Positions 23,340 to 33,162 of a DNA stretch of 64,000 nt are shown in pieces. Location of the stretch: contig NC_089396.1 in assembly GCF_003171515.1 (NCBI RefSeq), forward strand, positions 434,001 to 498,000. Direction: 5' to 3'. The DNA comes from Pyrenophora tritici-repentis (lineage: Eukaryota; Ascomycota; Dothideomycetes; Pleosporales; Pleosporaceae). Both the position numbers and the translations under genes were made by a program. Below the pieces are notes generated by a model, which searched no databases, had not been told where the DNA came from, and worked only from the letters and a program-made list of their open reading frames with translations. How positions within the stretch are numbered: position 1 is the stretch's first letter; the number at the start of each line of letters is the position of its first letter.

Positions 23340-23870
23340 CTATTCTCTTTCCCAGCCTTCCTTGACCCTCATTCTCTCCCCAACCCCTTCAACCTTATTA
23401 CTTCCCACCATTTCCCCTACTTTCATAATAACCTTCCCCACACCACTATCATGCATGTTCGGTCCACCCATTTCTCCTGTTTTGTTACCGTATCCCGCGC
23501 CGCCTGTGGATCCGCTGCCCATGGGTGTGGCGTTTGAATATGGGGCTGTGTCGGAGTGGGAGCCGAAGCGGAATTCCGATGTGTCTGTTGAAGGGGTGGA
23601 GCTTGTGCGCTTGTTTCCTGGTGGTGTTAACGAGAGGGCAAGGAGGGGGGCGGGGGTGGATGGGATGGGTATGGGGAGGGAGGAGGGAAAGGAAGGAAGG
23701 GGGAGAAAAGTACCAAAACCAGCACCACCTGTTATACCACTTCCATGTTTTTCATGTGGGTTGTGATATGCCGTGTTTGAATCTATCAAGCCGAGGCGCG
23801 TGGTGGTGTGTTGGTGGGATAGGTCTTCTGGGGATGTCGAGGTTGCCGTGCGGTTGCCGTAGCCTGCCAT
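23340..23870 (-). CDS. Small Gly/Ser/Thr-rich hydrophilic protein
   Basis: Exons 23714-23870 and 23340-23617 give about 144 residues. The proposed 96-bp intron (GTACTT...CACCAG) is a multiple of three without a stop, so read-through is possible, but the intron part encodes a proline/leucine run unlike the rest. Splicing joins TGGAGFG to NKRTSS and produces two similar units, HGSGITGGAGFGNK and MGSGSTGGAGYGNKTG. The C-terminus (VGKVIMKVGEMVGS, then a charged end) looks amphipathic. No signal peptide or membrane segment is present. Such glycine-rich hydrophilic repeats occur in stress-related or LEA-like fungal proteins; that role is an inference. Confidence 0.6.
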   Translation of the reverse strand: MAGYGNRTATSTSPEDLSHQHTTTRLGLIDSNTAYHNPHEKHGSGITGGAGFGTFLPLPSFPSSLPIPIPSTPAPLLALSLTPPGNKRTSSTPSTDTSEFRFGSHSDTAPYSNATPMGSGSTGGAGYGNKTGEMGGPNMHDSGVGKVIMKVGEMVGSNKVEGVGERMRVKEGWERE

Positions 23871-24192
23871 TTTCTTGTTTGACTGTGAGTGTGGTGTGTG
23901 TTAGGGGATTTGATGTGTATGGATTATGAAGAGGTGTGAGATGCAAAGATAGAGATAAGACTTGTATTCTTAAATTACTGTTGTGCCATAAAGACGCCCC
24001 TGGTTAACATATATAGCTGCATGTATCTTACTCTCTCTCTCTCTGCCGTGCGTGCTGGGACGGCATGAGAGGAGGATTTCATAAGCCTTATGAGGTCACT
24101 TTGCTGGGGGAGGGGCGTAGATCATGGGTTGGGGAAGTCATCTAGGGTTTTTGGTCTTGGGGCCAAGATATGCCTGCATGCTTGGTATATTC

Positions 24193-24639
24193 TTATAAAT
24201 ACGCTAAGTCTGGTATATGTGGATCGGGGGGAGAGATAGTGGCTAAAAATAGTAGATGTCCTGGTTCAACTTTCCCAACACCAAGTACGAGATCTTCCTC
24301 GGAGTAATACTGATCGTAGTTTTTGGTCCAAGAGACGCGCTTCCTCCTCCCCTCAGTATTAAGGCGTGTCGCGAAAACAGAACAGCCTGGACGGTTTCGA
24401 AAGTAGTAACGGCACACACACTTCATTGGATCGATTCCTAGTACAGATTGGCTGAGGCGAAAGATAAAGCTGGTTGATGTAAAGGGCAGTTTGTGCTGCT
24501 GATCTAGATAACGATAGGGATTCCTGCAGGCTATCGTCTCTTTACTGGCTCCTCTTATTCCCGCCAAGATCTGGGGTATCCCACGCTGTTCAAAAGTTCC
24601 GTGTGAGAAGGGCTTCCAGGCCCGCTGCGCCAAGACCAT
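24193..24639 (-). CDS. Weak orphan open frame
   Basis: This is an uninterrupted frame of 148 codons starting at ATG 24639, just downstream of CWC15. It has no recognisable domain, signal peptide or repeat. It is kept because the frame is long for its surroundings, but it may be non-coding. The rest of the 23.9-24.7 kb gap holds a short CT repeat near 24030 and otherwise nothing. Confidence 0.2.
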   Translation of the reverse strand: MVLAQRAWKPFSHGTFEQRGIPQILAGIRGASKETIACRNPYRYLDQQHKLPFTSTSFIFRLSQSVLGIDPMKCVCRYYFRNRPGCSVFATRLNTEGRRKRVSWTKNYDQYYSEEDLVLGVGKVEPGHLLFLATISPPDPHIPDLAYL

Positions 24640-24690
24640 GTTAACGCCACGCAATGCAATGATGATCGGAGGTTGAATAGAACAATGACC

Positions 24691-25515
24691 TCATCGGATG
24701 TATTTGGACTGTCGCGTGGTGTTAGTCAGCAATAGTAGATTGTGAATGTATGATTGCTTACCATGAACTTCTTGTGAAAGTCGGACCGGAGCATGTCGTT
24801 GATGAACTCCTTTTTCTTGTTGCGGTCCTCTGTGCCTCGTGCTTGGTTCTTAAACACCACGTCATCGTCCCATCGTCGCTTCATGGTAAAATCCTTGGCG
24901 TTGAGTAGAGGGTTACCTCGCGCGACGTCGATTTCGCGTTGTTCCTGCTCTTCGGCGGTGCGCTCGGCTTCCTCCTTGGCTTTGGCTGCTGCGCGCTCCA
25001 TTTTGATCCTATCGAGTTCGCGCTGGAGGGCGGCGGATTCATCTTCTTCGTCTTCGTCACTAGGTGAATGTTAGCAGAGTACCTATTAATAAACACATAA
25101 CGTAGACGTACCTATCATCGCTGTTCTCACTATCACTCCCACTGCTGCTGTCGTCTGCATCCACTTCTCTAAACTTCTCTAACATTTCTATGCGCCGCCG
25201 TTTCTGTGCCGCTTCATCTTCTTCGCCTTCCTCTGCCCCTGAAACGGCCTCAATCTGACGCTTGTGCGCGTTTCCAGACTCTGCTGCTGCTTCCGGTTCC
25301 ACATATGTGCCGTTCTTCTTCGCAATGTGACGCGCCTCGGCTTCCAAGAGTTCGGCGCGAAGATCGCGATGGTAGTTGTCAGCATCTCCGCCTTGCCCTG
25401 GCTGTCGATGCTTAAGTGTGGTATGCGCCGGAAGTAGTCGCTGATGGTAGGCGGGTCCGCGCTGGGCTTCTTTGCCGCGTGCGGGATCGAACGTGGGTCT
25501 ATGGGCTGTCGTCAT
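24691..25515 (-). CDS. CWC15: Pre-mRNA splicing factor Cwc15 (Cwf15)
   Basis: Exons 25112-25515, 24762-25059 and 24691-24708 give 239 residues, with introns of 52 and 53 bp. The N-terminus MTTAHRPTFDPARGKE is the Cwf15/Cwc15 hallmark, as is the C-terminal block WDDDVVFKNQA...FINDMLRSDFHKKFMSKYIR. The middle is acidic, with DSSSGSDSEN and DEDEEDE runs, and is followed by a Lys/Glu coiled region. The 18-nt last exon supplies the conserved terminal residues and is easily missed. Cwc15 is a component of the Prp19-associated part of the spliceosome in the nucleus. It is head to head with RRP45, 231 bp apart, so the two RNA-processing genes share a promoter region. Confidence 0.95.
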
Positions 25516-25746
25516 TGTGTCTTGGGTATGTTGAGCGCTTCAAGATTATTTGGGTTTCAGTTTCGGAAGTCTTGCGCGTGGTGGATGTTATTTGTAGTTG
25601 GGATGTAAAGATCTGGCCATGAAAGCTGGTCCAGGTGAAATCGCGCCAAGGGTCGGCGTTCACTTTTCCCCGCGCCGCATTTTCCATGGTTGTCTTGCAA
25701 TCAACAATTCTCAAACAACACAGCACTTTGATTGCAGAGAGGCAGT

Positions 25747-26720
25747 ATGCCTCGAGAAGCTGAGATATCGCTCAATGAGCGCGAGTTCATAAAGCAGGCA
25801 CTGCAAGAACAGATACGAATTGATCGACGCGCTTTCGACGCCTTCCGCCCGCTCGAGCTCACTTTCGGCGACGAGTATGGCGTCGCAGATGTTCAGCTGG
25901 GAAAGACGAGGTATGTAATATGCTGTCATGATGAACGTGTAGGCTGACAGGTCTCAGAGTGATTGCGCGCATATCAGTAGACGTGACGACACCACTACCC
26001 GAGCGCAAGTTCGATGGCATATTTCAAATCGTCACAGAGTTCTCCCCAATGGCGTCGCCAGCATTTGAAGTCGGCCGGTATGTTTTAGAGGGGGGGTCCT
26101 TTGTGGTGTCATGTCTGACAGGTGCTAGTCCTACTGATGCCGAAGTCATTCTCTCGCGCATACTGGAGAAAGCCATTCGTCGCTCAAACGCACTCGACAC
26201 CGAATCACTATGCATTATTGCCGGCTCGAAATGCTTCGCCCTCCGCGCCGACGTCCACATCATAGACCACGACGGTGGGCTGATTGACGCATCATGCATA
26301 GCTGTCATGGCTGCACTCCAGCACTTCCGAAGACCCGATGTAGTAGTCGAAGGCGAAAAGGCAACTATCCTTAGCGTACGCGATCGCGAACCAATACCGT
26401 TGTCCATCTTGCACCAGCCGCTCTGCGTAACCTTTTCATACTTTGAGGACGAGATATTCTTGATAGACGCCAATTTGGCTGAAGAACAGGTCAGGCAAGG
26501 AGAAGTAATTCTTACCATGAACAAGCATGGCGAGTTGTGCCAAATCGCAAAGTATGGGGGTGCTACCATCAACCCGCTGGCTCTGCTGAATTGTACAAAC
26601 GTTGCGTTGGAAAAGGTCAAGGAGATGAGCGCCTTCATCCAGAAGAGGCTTGAAGAAGACGCCAAACAAAGAGACGCCGGAGGTCTCATGGCAGAGCTCA
26701 GCGCAGAGAATGCCAGATGA
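25747..26720 (+). CDS. RRP45: Exosome core subunit Rrp45
   Basis: Exons 25747-25910, 25958-26077 and 26129-26720 give 291 residues; introns are 47 and 51 bp. RNase PH-like signatures are visible: FIKQALQEQIRIDRRAFDAF at the start, VTEFSPMASPAFEVGR-PTDAEV across the second intron, EKAIRRSNALDTESLCI, and the DGGLIDASCIAVMAAL block. The splice at 26078/26128 uses the CTAG acceptor, which gives GRPTDAEV; the nearer CAG would make a stop. Rrp45 is one of six RNase PH-type ring subunits of the RNA exosome and is catalytically inert in eukaryotes. It is divergent from CWC15. Confidence 0.95.
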
Positions 26721-27463
26721 GGTGTCGTATGAGCTATCACCACCTTACAAAGACAGATGTGGTCTGACCAGCCACTCAGCGAGGGTTCCAAATGCTCCCG
26801 TCTGCGCACCAAGAACCTTTGTCCGCTGAGCCATGATCTTGACTATTCACATGATAGACCAGGCCCCGGGCCAACTGATCATGTGGAGCCATAGCTATAT
26901 GGAAGATACTGGACCAATCGAAGATTGGCTGCAAGATGCAGTGCTTCAAACCAGCACACAAGGAGCATCCTGGCGCCCGTAGAGGCATTAAAAAGGGGAA
27001 TAGCTAGTGGGAAATACTAGACATAAATCAAGGTTAAGTTTTACATACACTATACGGTCTGTCAAGTGCTGTTCTAGATGGTGTGATTCGTGATGTAGCT
27101 GACAAAGCGCGCCATGTGTTTGGATGCTGGCGTCTCGCGATGCCTCGGCCCACGCGTCCCTGCACGTCTAACCAACGACCATCTCACCGAACTTGTCCCC
27201 TAGGGCTTATGCTCTTCTAGCGGTACCGAGTATGTCACATCTCGGCCGAGACATATGCTGATATAGCATTGCTGCAACATCGATCCTGCATCAATTCCAG
27301 ACCCGACACTAGTTACTGCAATCTTGAACATTACGTCACTCAGGGTCCTACCTACGTCTTCTCCAACCTACTATAACAATCAAGCATCCCGCACATCCTA
27401 CAACCACGTATCCTTCAACCCTCTTCTTCTTTACCTACCGTCGCGCACCTCACAAAGCCCAGC
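26721..27463. other. Intergenic, nothing recognised
   Basis: This is the RRP45 3' side and the promoter of the DUF4336 gene. The last 100 bases are CT-rich leader-like sequence. Confidence 0.5.
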
Positions 27464-28396
27464 ATGTCGTCTAAACTTGTTCCCTCGGATCCCGCCAGCG
27501 TTATGGTGATTCGCGATGTTGTCCCGCGTGTTATCACTACACTATCAGTGCCGTTCTGGAGATTCGGTCGCGTGAAGATTGGCGGACGTGGAACGATTGG
27601 TAAGTAATAAACGAAGCTGGCTTCTGAACAGCTGTTAACGCGCAACAGTGCGCCTGCAATCTGGCTCTCTCGCCGTCTTCTCTCCAGTCGCCTTGACCGA
27701 CGACGTCAAAGCCAAGGTCTCGGAACTGGGCGAAGTAAAGTACATTGCAGCCCTAGATGCAGAGGTACATATACTCTTATCTCGTCATTTTCTACAGCTT
27801 GACTAAGATGATCTTTCTAGCATCACATTTTCCTCGGTCCTTGGCACAAAGAATACCCCAACGCTCAAGTCATGGGCCCAGACGTACTCCCGGAGAAGCG
27901 CACAAAGCAGAAGAATGAAGAAGTGCCGTTCAGCTTTTTGTTCAGCAAATCCAAACCCATTGAATCCATTTCGCCCGAATTCGACGCAGAGTTCGATTGG
28001 GAATACGTCCCCTCGCATGTCAACAAGGAGCTCGTCTTTCACCACCGTCCGTCGCGCAGTCTCATTACCGCTGATCTCATGTTCAACCTCCCTGCGACCG
28101 AACAATTCAGCAAGTCCGGTGTCGATCCAACTACCGGTATCCTCAGCAAGATCTTTAACGCCATGCAGAACACAAAGGGTGATGCAAAGTGGCAGCAGCG
28201 CACCATTTGGTATGGCACCAGTGCGAGCGATCGCAAAGGATTCTCGCAGAGTATGGAGAGGATCAGCAAGTGGGGTTTTGAGAGGATTATCCCGTGTCAC
28301 GGAGATGTGATTGAAGGCGAGGGTAAGCCCATCTTCGACAAGATCATGAGGTGGCATTTGGATGCGGCTGCGAAGGAGCGGGCCAAGGCCAACTAA
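27464..28396 (+). CDS. DUF4336-family protein
   Basis: Exons 27464-27599, 27649-27764 and 27821-28396 give 275 residues, with introns of 48 and 56 bp. The layout fits DUF4336, a group related to the metallo-beta-lactamase fold. The N-terminal strand region has FWRFGRVKIGGRGTIVRL. The motif AEHHIFLGPWHKEYP stands where hydrolases carry metal ligands, and HVNKELVFHHRPSRSLITADLMFNL and ERIIPCHGDVIEGEG provide the later histidines. No signal peptide is present, so it is probably cytosolic. The function is unknown, and whether a metal site is complete cannot be judged here. It converges on the membrane-protein gene at 28584. Confidence 0.85.
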
Positions 28397-28583
28397 AACA
28401 AATCAGCTTGCTTGATTGTCTGTGGCATTTACGGGGAGTTGTTCACTGGGGCGAAGGGGATAGGCGATGCAGTGTACTGTTCTGAGATACCAGATTGTTA
28501 ATTATGCTTCATGTTCGAATTCTAACAAAATCATACTATCAAACATCCCTCAATCCTACCATAAAGGCTTGCAAACGATCAAT

Positions 28584-29488
28584 TCAAACTTGCTCACCCC
28601 CAGCCCTATCCTGCATCTCCATGTCCTCCTCAAAATTCCTCCTCCTCACATCCCGCCCGTCATACCTACTCTTCTTCGAACTCCAAATCGACATGACTCC
28701 TTGCCAAGTATACGGATTACTATCAAACTTTGCCGCCGGCTCTGGTTTCTGGACAAAAGCAATAGACTGCTCCTTCTGCGCGCCCGTAGCAGAAGCATCC
28801 CCCGGCTGCTGAAACATAATATCCACACCATACCCCTCCATCCCCTCCTCACAAGCCCCCCTGCACCAGCACCGCCTGCGGATGAACAAGATGCTGCAAC
28901 GCATTCGCCACACTCCCCATAACCCCCTCTCCCTCCTTCACCTTCTTCTCCGGCATATAGTACCCCCTGCCCCCCGGATTCCTAACCATCCTCTTTTGAA
29001 ACCTCCCATAGACCCATACTTTGCGCGCGTAATACAATATACCCACGCCTGTGCCTAGGAGGCTGAAAAAGGGGGCGCAGGAGGCGAGGAACAAGGTGAT
29101 GTGGAAGAGGAGGTCATTTAAGCGGGCGGCGTGTGATTGCTTTTCCGAGCTTGTTGTGTTGTTTATGTGGGAGGCGAGCCAGGGGATGAAGAACAAGCTG
29201 GATTTTACAAGGAGGGTCAAGGAGAAGATTGTTTGCAAGAGCAGGAATAGGAGGGCTACGACGCGTGTCCAGTAGCGGACGAGTGGTTTCATCAAGGAAA
29301 GGGATTTTAAACTGTTCCAGGTGTGCGTGTAGTGGATTAGGGCGGGGGCGTAGAGAGGCGTGGGGAGCAGGAGGTAGAGGAGGGTGCGCCATGTTGCGAA
29401 GAGGGGGGAGGGCGAAGGTGTAGATTAAGATGCTGAGTGTGAGTTGGAGGGTTGGTTTTAGGGTTGTGCTGAGCCGCTGGGGCTGCAT
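28584..29488 (-). pseudogene. Multi-pass membrane protein interrupted by two one-base homopolymer shifts
   Basis: Three overlapping frames carry consecutive parts of one protein. Each switch falls at a run of six identical bases: 29403-29408 (G on the plus strand) and 28856-28861 (C on the plus strand). Reading each run as five bases would give one frame of about 300 residues. The first part begins MQPQRLSTTLKP and has a hydrophobic segment. The middle has about four membrane helices (TLLYLLLPTPLYAPALI, VVALLFLLLQTIFSLTLLV, LLFHITLFLASCAPFFSLL). The tail is hydrophilic (FQQPGDAS, NPYTWQGVMSIW). An alternative for the second switch is a 49-bp intron with a poor GTTATG donor. I do not recognise the family. 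Either a sequencing error or a true disabled gene fits. Confidence 0.6.
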
Positions 29489-29687
29489 AGTTGGTGTGGG
29501 TTATTGTTTGTGGGGTTTGCAGACTTTTGCTACAGGGTAATGGAGTTGTATTGGAGACGCTCCTCTCTCTCGATGCGGTAAAATGATGTGAAGGTTTACA
29601 TGTGACGGTGCTGATGGAGTGTTTCTTGGAATTGGGCTGGTGAAGACGGGATGATCTTCACAACACTGCGCAATGTGATGCGCGATA

Positions 29688-31817
29688 TCAATGGGTGACC
29701 CTATACTCAGGAGGGATATACTCCAGGCCCAGCCCTTCAAATACCTTCTTCTCCGCATCTTCAGGCATGCCATCTACCCCATTTGGTCCCTCCAACATGA
29801 TGACCTCGCCAGTACTTCTACTTCGAACGCCGCTGCTGTCAAACTTCCACTCTTTGACAGCCTTTGCGTAGCGTCGAAGGTCTCGCTGGAACGTGGTGCC
29901 GCCACTCCAGCCCATAACTGCACATCCTACGGTTCGCCAAGGTGCAATGATGATATCCACTCGGCGGTGAATAGCTGGATTCTTCGTCTTAGGATTCTCC
30001 GCCAAATCCTCTTCGCGTGTCGGCCACGTAGGGTCTTGCCATACCACAAGTGCCTTATCAAGTGTGTCGAACCCTGCGCCAGCAACCCTTGTAGAGCGAA
30101 ATGGCAGTACTTGTTGACCGCGATTCGTACTCGTCAAGCTCATCGTAAGGGTATGTGTTATCCACTCAGTCTCTTCCAGCGACTCGACGATTTCTTGTAC
30201 CAAGCCTGCTGTACTTTCGAGATCAGGATGCGACACGATCATATCAACGTCCCCAGATTCAGTCTTGCCACGTCTATAGCCACCGACAAGCGTGACGGTG
30301 ACGCGATCGTCACGGAGCCGCACTGCATGCTCTCGAACAACAGCGGCAATACGTTCGACCTCGTCGCGCGGGATCGGTAACAAAAACTCTTCGTAGTATT
30401 TGACGCCAATCTGTTGGACTCGTTTCAAGTCATTCCAACCGTATTCAACAATGTCGTCTAGCTCTTTCCAGTGATTATTGTAATAAAAGTGACGAGTAGT
30501 CTTTGCACCGACGCCCCATATATTATAGAAGCAGCGGAGGACTTTCATTGCCTCGTCGTTCTCATAGTCTTCGACTGCCTGGATTTTACCAGTGTTCTTC
30601 CACTCAACGAAGAGAGCTACTGTTTTCTCATCACACCCGGGCAACCGCGCAAGCTCACGCGGATGACTAAGTTTATATGGGTAGGCAGCAATAGACGCGA
30701 TGATTGTGGAGTAAGCACGGACACCTATATCGTCGTCGATCAGAGTCCGAGCAGTCCTGATTTTCTTGAGCTGCTCAAGAAAGTCCTCATTAGGCCCGTT
30801 TGCAGGCGTGAAACGCTGGCAGGCGTACTTCACACAATTCTTCACCCACTCTGGAGGTGCTGGGATGTCACTATCTTCGCCTTCATACTCACTCGTCGTT
30901 TGCTGGAGTAGATACACCGCTTGCGAAGCATATGAGTGACGAACCGTTTGGGAAGGTACAAAGGCCTTGCCTTCGAAACGATGAGACGCGTTATTACAAA
31001 ACCGGGGGGCCTGATACGTAGTCTTTTTTGCAGATGTAGGTGCATCCAACTTTGCTCGATCCAGAATGTCTTGCGCAGTATGAGGTCGTGTAGCCAACAC
31101 GGTCTGAGTTGCAGGCTTCACTTTCGAAGTGGCCAAGATGATATCCTTGATAGACTTTGTGTTCTTTGGTTTCGGGCGTTCTAGGACTTTGCCCTTGTAA
31201 ACCAAGTTGTCCCCCAGTGGAACCACATGGCCTGCAGATACACAAGCTTCTAGCCAGTCGATCTTGACAACCCAGACGATATCGTCGTTCGACGGATTTT
31301 CAAACACTGTTACACAAGGCGCATCGTTACTAGTCGTTGGAGGTGACAGCGGCGGAGTAATCTGTCCTTCATTTGGTGCTTCGTCTTCAGTCTCCGATTC
31401 ATCCACGACCTCGTCCTCAGTAGTGGAATCTACTTCGTTGGCTCGTATCGGCGTGATTGATGTTACACCAAATTTGCGCTTCTTAAGATTACTTTTTGCC
31501 TCGATAGGACTTGCCTGCCGCTTAGGTGCAACCACCTCCTCTACGAGCAAGTTTCGGGACCTAAACTCGAACCTGGTCCTTTGCTTAGTCCCTACCTTCC
31601 CAATGAAGATCTTTGCCCTTGAAACATCGGTTATAAGCGGTGCATCGTATTGGCGTAACGTTTCCCTGAGCATGTTTTCTTCATCGTCCTTCATATGCGT
31701 GGTGAAAATGGCTATTGGCGGGAGCCTACTGAGATCCAGGCCTGATCCGGATACGGTTGATGTAGGAGACTGGGATCTTGCGTGGAATGTCTGAGAAGAA
31801 CGGTCTTGGTTGTCCAT
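29688..31817 (-). CDS. POL4: Family X DNA polymerase (Pol4 / Pol lambda-like)
   Basis: The gene is intronless and codes for 709 residues. A BRCT-like region at about 30-200 (PPIAIFTTHMKDDEE, then VWVVKIDWLEACVSAG) is followed by a basic linker. The 8-kDa helix-hairpin-helix region is at about 330-400 (YSTIIASIAAYPYKL...LPGCDEKTVALF), and the fingers carry FYNIWGVGAKTTRHFY. The palm holds VGGYRRGK and SGDVDM (two catalytic aspartates, about 510-520) and the third aspartate in RRVDIII (about 617). The thumb has GWSGGTTFQRDLRRYA. Fungal Pol4 fills gaps during non-homologous end joining and base-excision repair in the nucleus. It is longer than yeast Pol4 (582 residues), partly because of the linker. 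It lies downstream of no other gene on its strand for over a kilobase. Confidence 0.95.
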   Translation of the reverse strand: MDNQDRSSQTFHARSQSPTSTVSGSGLDLSRLPPIAIFTTHMKDDEENMLRETLRQYDAPLITDVSRAKIFIGKVGTKQRTRFEFRSRNLLVEEVVAPKRQASPIEAKSNLKKRKFGVTSITPIRANEVDSTTEDEVVDESETEDEAPNEGQITPPLSPPTTSNDAPCVTVFENPSNDDIVWVVKIDWLEACVSAGHVVPLGDNLVYKGKVLERPKPKNTKSIKDIILATSKVKPATQTVLATRPHTAQDILDRAKLDAPTSAKKTTYQAPRFCNNASHRFEGKAFVPSQTVRHSYASQAVYLLQQTTSEYEGEDSDIPAPPEWVKNCVKYACQRFTPANGPNEDFLEQLKKIRTARTLIDDDIGVRAYSTIIASIAAYPYKLSHPRELARLPGCDEKTVALFVEWKNTGKIQAVEDYENDEAMKVLRCFYNIWGVGAKTTRHFYYNNHWKELDDIVEYGWNDLKRVQQIGVKYYEEFLLPIPRDEVERIAAVVREHAVRLRDDRVTVTLVGGYRRGKTESGDVDMIVSHPDLESTAGLVQEIVESLEETEWITHTLTMSLTSTNRGQQVLPFRSTRVAGAGFDTLDKALVVWQDPTWPTREEDLAENPKTKNPAIHRRVDIIIAPWRTVGCAVMGWSGGTTFQRDLRRYAKAVKEWKFDSSGVRSRSTGEVIMLEGPNGVDGMPEDAEKKVFEGLGLEYIPPEYRVTH

Positions 31818-32850
31818 ATTGGGTAATTATATGCTTGATCGGTCGTTGAGAGCAAGGATGGTCAAGGTATATCCAAAAAGTGAGACCTATGCCTGACACT
31901 GTCGTGTATAAATGCGCAGCTGATCATGGTTCAATATTCATGCAGTCTGATCAAATTCCAAGTGTAACATCGAGTGAAGAAGATGTTGTTGTGGAATTCA
32001 GCCAATAATGGATGACGTACGGGTGATGGCGACTGGCGTCGATAAGAGTTACAGCGTTTGCTGAGTCAGTTCGCGTAACGGGTCATCGAAACATAGATTA
32101 TAGTTTTGACAGGGATGTTTGTAAGGTCGCCATGGCGCTATGCAGTGAACGTAAGCAACGGGATCCTAAAAATTGCGTCTTCTACGCCGTCGCATCTAGC
32201 GCTGCTATAAACAGCTTCCAAGGTTGTGTCCTGTATCGATAAGGGCTTATCGATACCCCTTGTCTTATCGGTACTAGCGCTTTGGCACTCACGAACACAA
32301 AGTTCGGGTCTACTACGTAGATAGCTCGATACCGCTTGTAATCTGTCAAGTCTAGTCTTTTACATTTCTTACAGCGTCGTCTAAGACGTTGCAAGCTGCT
32401 GCATGCTAAGAGCTGCTAAACGCATGGCCTGTTGGACGCGTCTTGATAAATTTGCCGTCTGCGCGGAGAAAATTACAACCCTCAATTAACCTTTCTACAG
32501 TCTTGCTCTTTACCTTTTTAGCTTCTTTTCTCGTCTATAGATATGTACTATCACGAATAAACAGGGGATTGTCAGAGGAGGGCCGAGGACATCGTTGATA
32601 GAACGAGCAACAGCACGTTTAACGACGCGCTTTTCGGCGTTAGAGACTGATTCGCTGGGAAAACAAGAGTTGTAAGGTAGATTTGAACTATGCCTGTGTA
32701 TATAAAAGTGTACTGCGGGCAGTCTGAGGGCCATGGAGAGAAAGTGTCCCGTTACACCGTACGTCCTGGAACGATTGGATCGACGTTAATGTGGTTGTGT
32801 CTCTTCACTTAGGGACGCATATAAACAATAATTGTTAGTCTATGTTCAAA
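31818..32850. other. AT-rich intergenic stretch with a short inverted repeat
   Basis: The left end is the POL4 promoter. The rest has many stops in all frames and no recognisable gene; it could be old repeat sequence, but no element ends were found. Confidence 0.4.
32234..32255. repeat. 10-bp inverted repeat
   Basis: The arms TATCGATAAG and CTTATCGATA are perfect inverted copies separated by GG. Confidence 0.7.
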
Positions 32851-33162
32851 TTATCCTGTTGGAAGGGTGGTAGCATACGGCTTGCGCGAACTTCCGATAA
32901 CCTGAGCTATAAATTCTGGGGTCCATAAAGTGCCCTCGTCGCAGTGACTGGGGCAGCCAGCTTTCCCAAGATTACCATGGCTAACATATAAGAAGCGAGT
33001 AGCTGTTCTTAAAACTGAAAGGGGTGATTAGAGTAAGCGTACACAACAGTGTTTTCCAGTGTGGTACTTGCACTGGTACCGGCCAGCGCAGGCTTCTGGT
33101 GAGGCAAGAACAGCGAGAAAGCTGGCGGCAATAGAGATAAGGCGAACCGTGCTAACTTGTAA
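32851..33162 (-). pseudogene. Relic of a small cysteine-rich secreted protein, start codon missing
   Basis: On the minus strand a hydrophobic leader (VRLISIAASFLAVLASPEA) is followed by a cysteine-rich stretch (ACAGRYQCKYHTGKHC). After a probable intron comes a second block (GCPSHCDEGTLWTPEFIAQV) ending in TAA at 32851. One join that keeps frame uses GTGTAC...AACAG, only 42 bp; the exact junction is not settled. Where an ATG is expected (about 33160-33162) the sequence is TTA, and no in-frame ATG exists before the upstream stop. At least five cysteines and a signal peptide resemble fungal effector-like proteins; that role is an inference. The leader, cysteine spacing and shared frame argue against chance, but the lost start suggests the gene is dead. 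Confidence 0.5.

Noticed and set aside
23272..23766. A 164-codon plus-strand frame
   Set aside because: Antisense to the glycine-rich minus-strand gene, whose duplicated motif supports the minus strand.
29691..30380. A 229-codon plus-strand frame
   Set aside because: Antisense to the catalytic part of the family X polymerase gene.
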